The position numbers were made by a program, and so were the translations under genes. Positions 1 through 9,763 of a stretch of DNA of 12,500 bases are shown here, piece by piece. This stretch comes from Botryococcus braunii (lineage: Eukaryota; Chlorophyta; Trebouxiophyceae). The first letter of the stretch is position 1; the number at the start of each line of letters is the position of its first letter. The notes beneath the pieces are model-generated. The model saw only the letters and a program-made list of their open reading frames with translations. It was not told the DNA's origin and ran no database searches. Where the stretch lies: contig KV908480.1 in NCBI GenBank assembly GCA_002005505.1, positions 121,704 through 134,203 on the forward strand, read 5' to 3'.

Positions 1-795
1 TTTCCGCTTTCTGAAGGTTGGGACTCCCATAGAGTCATGAGGACCCCTGGTGAGGCATCCACAAGTGAGGCGTTTGTACTGCTGTACCTCTTTCCAAGAA
101 ATGGCGGCGTCTGGACGAAACAGGTTGAAATGTTGAGCTGGGGTCTCAAGAAAATGTCCATTTGGCAGGGTCTGTCTGAAAACCTCAACAGTTATGTTTC
201 ATGGCATCTTACTGGCCCATTTGAGGAGGGGAGAAGAGAGGGATTGTGAAGTCTAACTGGTAAAACGAGTTTTCAAAAGGGTGAAAATTTAAGAGTTTAG
301 AAGCAGGACAGGGGAACCTGGGCGCTGGCAGTGGGGCTGATGCAAGTATGGGCGCATTGCTGGCGGGACTGTCCTGACGCAAAATGAATTGCATACCAAG
401 AATGGCAGGAACCAAGCCTTGACCTGTTTGGAAGGAATATGTATTGGTAGGGCAGGTTCTGTCAAAGCCCGATACCCTGGGACTATTGGAATTCATGCTA
501 TAGCGCAGTTCTGTATGCCGCAGCTGTCAAACTGTGCTTCCCTGCCCTGGGGTGCTGGATGAAAACAAGCTGGGCAGCCCGGCCATGCCAATTTTGTAAG
601 TAGGAACCAGCACCGCCATCCGGTGCCTAGATAAAGATACATTTGTAAAGAGGAAAACTCTGAGTCCCAGTCATGGGGCCTGTCCTGGGTTGTCCTGGGG
701 ACCAGTTGCTGAGGCCATGCTTTCAGCAGGTGGACCCATCGTGGAGTTGATGGGGTTCTACCAGGCGTCCGGGGGCTCAGGCGCAACAGTGGCAG
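1..795. other. No gene recognised
   Basis: I see no supported gene, RNA gene or clear repeat in this stretch. Open frames here (for example 37-249 plus, 209-496 minus and 493-786 minus) are short, mutually overlapping and have no recognisable motif. Composition is ordinary mixed sequence. It could be intergenic, or an intron or UTR of a gene lying to the left. Confidence 0.6.
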
Positions 796-918
796 TTAAA
801 CATGGACCACCTGTATTGTCGCCATTCTCCTAAAGGTTTTCCCGCCATGGAACCATTGAATACTACTATGCAGTCCTCCCCCTCCCCCACCCCCCGCCCC
901 CCAAAAAAAAAGGGGGGG

Positions 919-1110
919 AGGTGGTCCTGGGGGTTGGTTTTGCAAGGGCTGGGTGGATGGGTCCCCCCCCCTCCCCCGCCGGGGGGATCCTGGGTAGTGA
1001 GTTGGCAGGAGCTGGGTGAGTGGGTCGCCCCCCGGCCCACCCTTGTATTGGGAGGTGGGTTGGCAGGGCCTGGGTGTGTGTGTTGTCCCCCGCTCTCCCC
1101 CGGTTGGAGG
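919..1110. repeat. Imperfect three-unit G/C-rich minisatellite
   Basis: Three diverged units share the core GTTGG...CAAGGGCTGGGTGG / GTTGGCAGGAGCTGGGTGAG / GTTGGCAGGGCCTGGGTGTG, each followed by a C-rich run. The cores start near 933, 1001 and 1059, so the period is about 58-68 bp. The block is preceded by an A9-G7 run (903-918) and contains a C9 run near 963-971. Overlapping open frames on both strands over this block are composition artefacts. The plus strand has several runs of three or more G and could form G-quadruplexes, which is an inference from composition. Confidence 0.6.
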
Positions 1111-1129
1111 GGGTTTATCATGACTTCCA

Positions 1130-1915
1130 GCTGAACATAATTGTGATGTCATGGTGGGTGGCTCTCGGGACCCATGAATGCAAACAATTTACTGATTATG
1201 AAATATTGGGTTTGTTCTGATAACGTTGGTCTTCATACATGTGGGATGGCAGCTGGCATCTTGATTGACAACAGAGGGCATGGTAATTAGCATGGTACAT
1301 CATGCAGATGACAAGCATGAGAACATTTGCTTTGTAGATCAGAGCCAAAGTAGATTGAATGGAATATACTGGGAGTCATGGCAAGTGATATGTGAAGACA
1401 AGGCAAATGACATCATATTTATTCCAGCAGGGTTGGTATGAAATCTAAAAGCAGATGAGGGTCGACACGGGATTTTCTGCTTGAACAAGATGATGAGTGG
1501 ACAAGGTTTTGCACGATAGGATAAAACTGCTGCTGGTCGTGTGTTTGATACTATTAGAGCTGGGGGACGACAACATGAGGAGAAGGAAGACAACAAAGAC
1601 GGTACGGTTCTCGGATTACATGGAATCTGCGTTTTATGAAACGGCTACTCTGTGACATCAGAAACAAAGTAGACAGGATGGGATATGCTCTCTGTTCAAA
1701 AAGCATTATCCATGATCTAGTATTTGTTCTAGCCGGGGCCATATTGATTTTGAAGCAAATGATGGTCGACTCGAGAAATTTGTACTAGCGTTAATCTGGG
1801 TGAATAGACAAGAAGGTAGTTGATGAGATAGTACGGTATATCATCTCTGCTGGCCGCTTGATTGACAATATAAGACCTGCGAACGATGTCTTAGAATGTT
1901 TTGAAACACTTCGTT
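1130..1915. other. No intact gene; possible decayed coding relic at 1265-1636
   Basis: No intact gene is visible. One plus-strand frame from 1265 to 1636 is open for 58, 25 and 39 codons, broken only by TGA at 1439 and TAG at 1517, and ends at TGA 1637. The translation has a fairly protein-like mix of residues (for example CFVDQSQSRLNGIYWESWQ), but I cannot assign it to a family. It may be an old transposon or gene fragment, or chance. Downstream of 1640 stops become dense in all frames. Confidence 0.25.
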
Positions 1916-1919
1916 GCCT

Positions 1920-1949
1920 ATGAATACCTGCTATATAGCAGGTATTCAT
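1920..1949. repeat. Perfect 30-bp palindrome
   Basis: The 15-base half ATGAATACCTGCTAT is followed at once by its exact reverse complement, with no spacer and the centre between 1934 and 1935. Pairing stops at 1919/1950. It could extrude as a cruciform or be a dyad binding site. No flanking target-site duplication or transposon end is evident, so its origin is unknown. Confidence 0.9.
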
Positions 1950-1999
1950 GTACATGACACTAACTTTCTTTTCCCTTGTACTTTTCTACTTCCTTGGTT

Positions 2000-2230
2000 C
2001 GACGTATCGCATCCCTTGTACAGCTTTTGTACTTTACTTTCGTGGCCTGTACTGTACGTTCTTGACCAGAGTACTGTATGGTACTGTACTCTTTAGACTG
2101 TGCTGTAATCTACGTACTGTAACCTATGTCCTGAACTATATGTACTGTACTACGTATACTGTACTGTCGTGTACTGTAATCTCTGTACTTGTAGTGTACT
2201 CACTTGTCCCGACGTATCGCATCCCTTGTA
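2000..2230. repeat. GTACT-rich degenerate repeat bounded by 21-bp direct repeats
   Basis: The stretch between about 2030 and 2200 is packed with GTACTGTA-like words (GTACTGTACG, GTACTGTATG, GTACTGTACT, TGTACTGTAC and others), consistent with a decayed short tandem repeat. It is bracketed by two identical 21-bp copies, C followed by GACGTATCGCATCCCTTGTA, at 2000-2020 and 2210-2230, 210 bp apart. Because GTAC is self-complementary, the tract is also rich in small inverted repeats. Confidence 0.7.
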
Positions 2231-2590
2231 TATCCCTTGTATTTTCCACATCCCCGTAGGCACAATATAACGCATGTGACCAAATCAACATGTATCCCTC
2301 ATACCGTGAGTCCCAAATCACAACAGGCCAATTGGCAAGTCCAACAAATCTCAAGAACCAAGTCCCATATGACCTAAAACACATGTCCCATAAGTTATCT
2401 ATGTCCACAGGCTACATAAGCCCCAAGTCCCAGGAGTCAACCATACCACCTACAGCCCCCCTTCAAACACCCCACGGTTACTCCCAGAAGTTATAACCAT
2501 ATATGTGCAGCAAAGTGCACTTGTCGGCAAACCTATCTTGTCTCGGAAATGCCCCTGTGGTGCACCTCAGCTAACGCCACACCTAAGCTC
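2231..2590. other. No gene recognised
   Basis: This is mixed sequence between the GTACT-rich block and the C17 run at 2592-2608. A 68-codon plus-strand frame at 2290-2496 is Ser/Thr/Pro/Gln-rich without recognisable domains, and I do not consider it a gene. Small words such as AAGTCCCA recur (near 2348, 2424 and 2429) but do not form a regular array. Confidence 0.5.
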
Positions 2591-2591
2591 T

Positions 2592-2685
2592 CCCCCCCCC
2601 CCCCCCCCGGGCGGGGCTTCCCGAGTTTTCTTAAGGTGGCCACCATGAATATCTCCCCCCCCCTCTCTCTTTCCCCCCACCCCCC

Positions 2686-2756
<71 letters not shown>

Positions 2757-2762
2757 TCTCTC

Positions 2763-2798
<36 letters not shown>

Positions 2799-2802
2799 CG
2801 TG

Positions 2803-2844
<42 letters not shown>

Positions 2845-2872
2845 TGTGTCTGTGTGTGTGTGTGTGTGTGTG

Positions 2873-2911
<39 letters not shown>

Positions 2912-2930
2912 TGTGTCTGTGTGTGTGTGT
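2592..2930. repeat. Compound C-run / (CT)n / (GT)n microsatellite
   Basis: The block contains a C17 run at 2592-2608, then C-rich and CT-rich sequence from 2652. An uninterrupted pyrimidine tract of 118 nt (2680-2797) is mostly (CT)n. It changes directly to alternating (GT)n with a few CT interruptions from 2798 to 2930. The long open frames here encode only Leu/Ser, Cys/Val, Thr/His or Arg/Glu repeats, the translation of dinucleotide repeats, and are not genes. Confidence 0.97.
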
Positions 2931-3420
2931 TCGTTTGTCTTCTTCCAGCCCCTTTCTCACATCTATTTTATTCATCTGCCGCCAGTATGTGTCTTACTGG
3001 CTTTCCCTACAAGAAGGGCTCGGGAAGGGAACTTGTGCCTTGTGCATACCCGACACATGCTTGACAGATAAGATATACTTCGCTTCTTAATTTAAGAGAA
3101 AGGTGAAATACTTTGCTTTTTGAACACAAAGACTCCAGGGGTTCTGAACCAGGCTGTCCTTGCAGAAGAAGATGTGGATGGATGATTTGTCGTGCGTTTG
3201 TCAGTTTCATTATTGCGGCCGCTGTAGGTCGCCACTGGCTGCTCGCCGGGTGCTTGGAACATTTGGGTTTGGGTCGTTTAAACATTGGGCTGGTCTTTTT
3301 ATTATAAAGAGTGAAGCCGAACAACATAAATCCTGCATGCGGGTACGTGGAATCCAGGGGTCAGAGACAAAAGTTGATATTGAAAAAACTCTTTGGAACA
3401 TGGCTAAGAAAGACAAAGTG
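2931..3420. other. Unique spacer between pyrimidine and purine microsatellites
   Basis: About 490 bp of ordinary-complexity sequence lies between the CT/GT block and the purine tract. Open frames of 64-106 codons occur on both strands, overlap one another, and show no signal, domain or splice structure that I can recognise. A GCGGCCGC octamer lies near 3216. I see no supported gene. Confidence 0.5.
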
Positions 3421-3476
3421 CGAGCGACACGAAAGGGGGGAGAGGGGAGGAAAAAGGGGGACTAGGGGGTGGATTC

Positions 3477-3865
<389 letters not shown>

Positions 3866-3969
3866 CTGGTCTTTTAAATCCTACTCTTGTAAAGAAAGAA
3901 AGAGTAGAATAGAATAGAGGTGCGATATGCAGAATTCTTGCTCATGCGCAGCTCACGGCCTGCGTACGG

Positions 3970-4007
3970 ATCGGGATACGGTTTATGTCCCGATTAGTCA
4001 TCGGGAT
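3970..4007. promoter_or_regulatory. ATCGGGAT repeat element upstream of the ATP synthase delta gene
   Basis: The octamer ATCGGGAT occurs at 3970-3977 and again at 4000-4007, and its inverted form TCCCGAT lies between them at 3988-3994. The inner inverted copy and the second direct copy form a 7-bp stem with a 5-nt loop. The element ends about 110 bp before the ATG at 4118, so it sits in the presumed promoter or 5' UTR. A regulatory role is inferred from position and repetition only. Confidence 0.35.
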
Positions 4008-4117
4008 AGGATATCGCAAAATTATGGCCTACCCTTGCCCATCCGACTGCAGGTAGACGCCGCAGATAGCCACAAGGTGGTGTGGTGCTGCTGCCAGTCT
4101 GTTGAAAAGAGTCAAAG

Positions 4118-6582
4118 ATGGTTGCCACACTGTCTGCACGCACTGCAGTGCCAACTTGTGCAGCTGCACACCGAGCTGCTGCTCGGCCTGCAGCTGGCAA
4201 GTCCTTCTTCTCAGGCCGGGTCCTGCGCGCAGATGTTGCAGTTGCTGGGCGGGGTTGCCGTAGAGTCACAGCCATGAAGGTGATTGCACTGATCAATATT
4301 TTATGTATCGGGGCTGCCATTGCAGAAGAGTTATGGGTTTTAAATGGGTGAAAGGGTGAGGGTCACGCAGCAAGCGGGTCTGCTTAAGTTGCCGCATATT
4401 GCTCTTCCATGAGTCATCGGGCTAGTCAGTTATTGTTCAGTGGTTTCTCATTTTCAAACACGAATGCTGTACAGCCTGCATCTGAGCGTAAAATTGTTTG
4501 AGGGCCGTGGTGCGCTATGTCGGGTTGGTTCTCTGCGGAAGGCCAGCAGTTGTATTTCTGACTTTTGGTTTAGAGGATGATGGATATGTGTGGATGGGAT
4601 TATATTTTGATCGAAATATCTCAAAAAAGGTGAGGGCTATCTGCAGGTGGAGTACGACCAGGTTGGGAGTGCATACGCAGCAGCACTTCTAGATCTTGCG
4701 AAGGACAAGGATCTACTGGAGGCTGTCCACACCGATGTGGACTCCCTGCAGGTATTCTACGTTTCTGCTTGCAGAGGAATGGGGACCAAGCTTATTTACT
4801 GTTAGTGGAGGCCAAGCAGCATAACCTTTTGTAGGCAAGTCTAGCATGTGTGGCTACCAGATCATCATGACAACTGGGAGTCCGCTTCAATCCTTCTCCC
4901 CAAAGATGAAAGTGGGGATGAATTCTGATTGTCACAGGTTACAATCTGATCTTACTTTGGAGGTTGCTTGCTAGACATGCATTTTTGTAGGTGGGTGCTT
5001 GAGAGCCGCAGTCTTCCTGTCGGCTTTTTCTCCTTCCAAATCTGCATTGCAGTGAGAATGAAGAGCAAGGCCTTGCTACCTTGCCCAAACTGAGGGTGGT
5101 TAGCGATCTCTGGATGACTGGTGTGTGGTGTTGCTGGTCTGGGCCTGTTTTGGTGACTACTGGTGAAGCATGTCTCAGCCCCTGAGCAGCCGGCTGTCAT
5201 CTGCTTCACCTTACACGCATTTTATCATCCCAGCTAAATATTGCTAGGCGATCGGTCGTCGTGTGTCTGGATGTGAATAGTCGAGGGCCATGGTCATTTC
5301 ATGCTGTTAGAGCAGAAGATTAAAAGGGACCTGAAGGTCTCGACTGGGCGAGAATGTCGGCAGTGGTTGCCTTCAAGTGTAGCACCTTTTGCCTCTTGAG
5401 CCTCTGGGCTCAAGGTTGGGCGGGTGCCATGTTTATCTTCCCAACAGGCTGAGCTTGGATTATGGATGCATCTGCAGGCGCTAATGAAGTCAGATCCCAA
5501 ACTCGGAGACTTCTTGACCAACCCAGTCGTTCCTGCTAAGAAGCGTAAGGAAATCTTGAAAACAGTGGCACAGAAGGCACAGCTGAACGAAGTCACTGTC
5601 AACTTCGTGAGCCTTCTAATTGACAATGACCGTCTGGTCGCATATGCTGAGATATTTGATTCCTTCGAGCAGCAATACTGCAATCTCACTGATACACAGG
5701 TGGGGTTCCTTTCATGAGCCCATCTCAACGCCAATCCCATGTGCTGGCCAAAACCGAAATTCAAATGATTTAGATCAGCTGTTTGTCGACTGGGCTCTGT
5801 GGCGAACTACAGCTTATACCAATAATTTGTTGATGCAGTGCTGTCAATTTGTTTGGGCCGCCAGCAACAAATACTTCCTTACAATCACCTTAAGTTCCTA
5901 TCCTCCCTCATTCGTGGCTGTTTGGAGAGACTGTGCATGTCTGTGCTGTTTCAAAACACCCGTTTAATGAGGATTGAAGACCTTTGGACTTCTTTGAGCA
6001 TGGGCGCATTCCAGATGCGGTCTGTCATGAGGTGGGGGAATTGGGATTTTGGGGATGAGCATTACCAAGACACTGGAACGTTATTTGCCAAGGTCTGCGG
6101 TGTCATGGTTGTTCACCTGACAGGGCTTCTCGGCTGTTGAGCCCTATCATCCTCTACTTTCTTACCATAGCAACTGATGTGAATATCCTCCCCAGCCGAT
6201 CGTCCGAAGCCATATCTGTATGCATGCCTACTAACGCATCTGTAACAAACCCCCCCCCCCCCCTCTTGGCCCCACCATGTCTTTTGGTGTGAACATCCCC
6301 CTCGCTCCGACGTTGGCGAGGCATTGATGCCGGATGGTGCTTACACAGGTGGCAACATTGCGGTCAGCCGTCCCGCTGCAGCAGGAGCAGCAATTCCTGA
6401 TTGCAAAAAAGCTGCAGGAGCTCACCAAAGCCAAGAATATCAAGCTGAAGCCTGTCATTGATGAGTCCTTGATTGGAGGCTTCATTGTGGAGTTCGGCTC
6501 CTCCCAGATTGATCTTTCGATCAAGGGCAAGGTGGCAGGCATCTCCAAGGAGTTGAAGAAGAAGGCTGCGCTTGCTGTCTAA
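4118..6582 (+). CDS. ATPD: Chloroplast ATP synthase delta subunit precursor (nuclear, 4 exons)
   Basis: Delta caps the F1 head of the thylakoid ATP synthase and tethers the alpha3beta3 hexamer to the b/b' peripheral stalk; it belongs to the OSCP/delta family. Inferred exons are 4118-4279, 4647-4751, 5478-5699 and 6349-6582 (stop TAA). All introns begin GT, end AG and are phase 0, giving 240 residues, close to the usual plant precursor length. Residues 1-54 are Ala/Arg/Ser-rich with no acidic residue except D39 and end RRVTAMK, as expected for a transit peptide; V-T-A at 50-52 resembles a stromal processing site. Residues 55-163 form the N-terminal helical domain (SAYAAALLDLAK at 62-73, FLTNPVV at 101-107, QQYCNLTDTQ at 154-163). 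Residues 164-240 hold the C-terminal domain with the family signature VIDESLIGGFIVEFGSSQID (199-218). An in-frame TGA at 4103 supports the start. Exon 1 borders are the least certain because leader sequence is not conserved. Confidence 0.94.
6250..6263. repeat. C14 homopolymer in ATPD intron 3
   Basis: A run of 14 C residues lies within the third intron (5700-6348) of the ATP synthase delta gene, 85 bp before the acceptor. It is similar to the C17 run at 2592 and the G17 run at 8225. The rest of that intron shows no further feature. Confidence 0.9.
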
Positions 6583-8121
<1,539 letters not shown>

Positions 8122-8224
8122 CTGGCTGCCTGCCTGCCTGCGCGCCCTCCCCACCCCCTTCTCGTTTCCCGCTCATTTCTGTCTTTGGCAATGTCTTGTC
8201 GCCCTTCTCCCCCCGCTCCCCCCC

Positions 8225-8241
8225 GGGGGGGGGGGGGGGGG
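8225..8241. repeat. G17 homopolymer
   Basis: Seventeen consecutive G residues follow a C-rich stretch (8208-8224). The C-run and G-run together form a short inverted repeat, and the G-run alone could form a quadruplex. Confidence 0.9.
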
Positions 8242-8329
8242 CAAAACCCCATCACCTTTTCTAGTCCTTCGCCTCTTAGTCTGTCCTGCTCTTCCTTCTC
8301 CACAAGTGTCTGTTCCTTTGCTTGTTTAG

Positions 8330-8462
8330 ATGACCTTCATGCCACACGGAATGTGGGAAGATGTACTTTTGGTAGGATGATCTCTGATCGAAGAACAGAA
8401 CTGTCCTTTTGGACGAGAATAAGTCTGGAAGGGCGAGTACAAGTCTGGCAGAGACTTGAAGG
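8330..8462 (+). other. Exon-like open segment in duplication copy 1
   Basis: A pyrimidine-rich stretch ending TTTGCTTGTTTAG resembles a 3' splice site, and AAGG followed by GTAAGT resembles a strong 5' splice site. The 133 nt between them are open in the frame starting with GAT at 8329, giving 45 residues rich in Arg and Leu (RNVGRCTFGRMISDRR, FWTRISLEGRVQVWQRLEG) and closed by TAA just after the donor. I recognise no domain. It could be an internal exon of an unidentified gene, a noncoding exon, or chance. The parent gene cannot be seen. Confidence 0.35.
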
Positions 8463-8515
8463 GTAAGTAGTGCCGCACGTGCGAGTTGTCTATGCCATAA
8501 TCACTAAGGCATAGT

Positions 8516-8548
8516 CACTATGCCATAGTGGGCCGCTATGGCATAGTG
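8516..8548. repeat. Hairpin, 13-bp stem and 7-nt loop (copy 1)
   Basis: CACTATGCCATAG at 8516-8528 pairs perfectly with CTATGGCATAGTG at 8536-8548 around the loop TGGGCCG. A smaller stem, CTATGCC (8490-8496) with GGCATAG (8508-8514), lies just upstream, so the same word is used twice. The identical large hairpin is at 9065-9097 in copy 2. Confidence 0.85.
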
Positions 8549-8877
8549 GCCCACAGGGCCTTCTTGACCACGTCACGTGTGACGTTGATTGTCGAATATA
8601 TCGCAAGGTTGGCCCCATGGGCTAACCGATCTCCGTTCACATGGTCCCCTTCTACAAGGAATTGTCTGCTTGTCAATTTGAAGTCTTGACAGCTGATGAA
8701 GGTAGCAGCAACCTTGGCTATTACCCAATATACCTGAACTTACTGACTGTTTCCTTAGCATCCTTCATAAACTGCAATATCTAGAGGTAGATGAACAAAG
8801 GACGGTGCACTAGCATCCCGTCGGTGTTCTGTCCTGCTCTTCCTTCTCCACAAGTGTCTGTTCCTTTGCTTGTTTAG

Positions 8878-9010
8878 ATGACCTTTATGCCACACGGAAT
8901 GTGGGTAGATGTACTCTTGGTAGGATGATCTCTGATCGAAGGAGAGAACTGTCCTTTTGGACGAGAATAAGTCTGGAAGGGCGAGTACAAGTCTGGCAGA
9001 GACTTGAAGG
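8878..9010 (+). other. Exon-like open segment in duplication copy 2
   Basis: This is the duplicate of the segment at 8330-8462. The acceptor-like TTTAG is unchanged and the donor is GTGAGT instead of GTAAGT. The 45-codon frame stays open, with three amino-acid changes (His to Tyr, Phe to Leu, Thr to Arg) and two silent ones. The segment length, 133 nt, is not a multiple of three. Joining copy 1 directly to copy 2 in this frame would create a TGA at the junction, so both could not be included together in frame. Confidence 0.35.
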
Positions 9011-9064
9011 GTGAGTAGTGCCGCACGTGCGAGTTGTCTATGGCCATAATCACGAAGGCATAGT

Positions 9065-9097
9065 CACTATGCCATAGTGGGCCGCTATGGCATAGTG
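9065..9097. repeat. Hairpin, 13-bp stem and 7-nt loop (copy 2)
   Basis: This is an exact copy of the hairpin at 8516-8548. The smaller upstream stem is disturbed here by the inserted G (CTATGGCC), so only the large hairpin is intact in both duplicates. Confidence 0.85.
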
Positions 9098-9377
9098 GCC
9101 CACAGGGCCTTCTTGACCACGTCACGTGTGACATTGATTGTCGAATATATCGCAAGATTGGCCCCATGGGCTAACCGATCTCTGTTCACGTGGTCCCCTT
9201 CTACAAGGAATTGTCTGCTTGTCAATTTGAAGTCTTGACAGCTGATGAAGGTAGCAGCAACCTTGGCTATTACCCAATATACCTGAACTCACTGACTGTT
9301 TCCTTAGCATCCTTCATAAACTGCAATATCTAGAGGTAGATGAACAAAGGACGGTGCACTAGCATCCCGTCGGTGTT

Positions 9378-9763
9378 CGGATCAAGTACTAGAGAACTTC
9401 GGAACGATCCTCCCAAAGTCTGCTACTGATATGACGCTATCTGATAGCAAAAATTCATATCAAAAGGATTTTGACTGAAGGTTCAGGGTTCATTTTGCTT
9501 TTGCGAAGGACTGAACACAACCTATTGGTGGTACGTCGGGCAAGAAGTGTCGGGCCAGTAAACCGATCTCACAATCTTTGCAAGTGTTACATCTAGTGGC
9601 CTTATTGTAAGTAATTCGGTGCCTTTGGGGAAGCAGCAGCAGATATCTTTGAACAATCAGGGCTTCGATTAGCCGAGTCACACACCACGAGTCTAAGCAG
9701 TGAAGTGCTGCTCGTGGAGACACTTAAAAAACATCCATAATAAAGCATAAATTCCAATCAGTC
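9378..9763. other. Upstream region of the second gene
   Basis: This holds the presumed promoter and 5' UTR of the gene starting at 9764. The last 40 bases are A-rich, with ATAATAAAGCATAAA near 9737-9751 as a possible weak TATA-like stretch; no clear promoter can be assigned. A 77-codon minus-strand frame (9490-9723) contains CNTCKDCEIG, a small Cys cluster, but has no other support. It may be a fragment of an old mobile element or chance. Confidence 0.4.

Larger units (their letters stand above)
8281..8828. repeat. Tandem duplication, copy 1 (548 bp)
   Basis: This is the first of two directly adjacent copies of the same unit. By eye I count 12 substitutions and one single-base insertion between the copies, so they are about 97.6% identical and the duplication is recent. 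The unit starts CTGTCCTGCTCTTCC and ends CATCCCGTCGGTGTT. It contains an exon-like open segment (8330-8462), a 13-bp hairpin (8516-8548) and GCACGTGC and CACGTG palindromes. I see no terminal inverted repeats that would make the whole unit a DNA transposon. Confidence 0.95.
8829..9377. repeat. Tandem duplication, copy 2 (549 bp)
   Basis: This is the second, head-to-tail copy of the unit at 8281-8828. The extra base is a G in TATGGCC near 9042. Sequence identity ends at 9377, where copy 2 continues into unique sequence. The exon-like segment lies at 8878-9010 and the hairpin at 9065-9097. Most differences outside the exon-like segment are transitions. Confidence 0.95.

Noticed and set aside
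2549..3090. Long open frames of Leu/Ser, Cys/Val and Thr/His repeats
   Set aside because: They are translations of (CT)n and (GT)n microsatellites in several frames at once; dinucleotide repeats cannot produce stops.
5294..5764. 156-codon minus-strand frame
   Set aside because: It is antisense to exon 3 of the ATP synthase delta gene, whose plus-strand product is clearly conserved.
8573..9310. Two nearly identical 62-codon minus-strand frames (8573-8761 and 9122-9310)
   Set aside because: They are conserved only because the DNA is duplicated. No domain, signal or splice evidence supports them.
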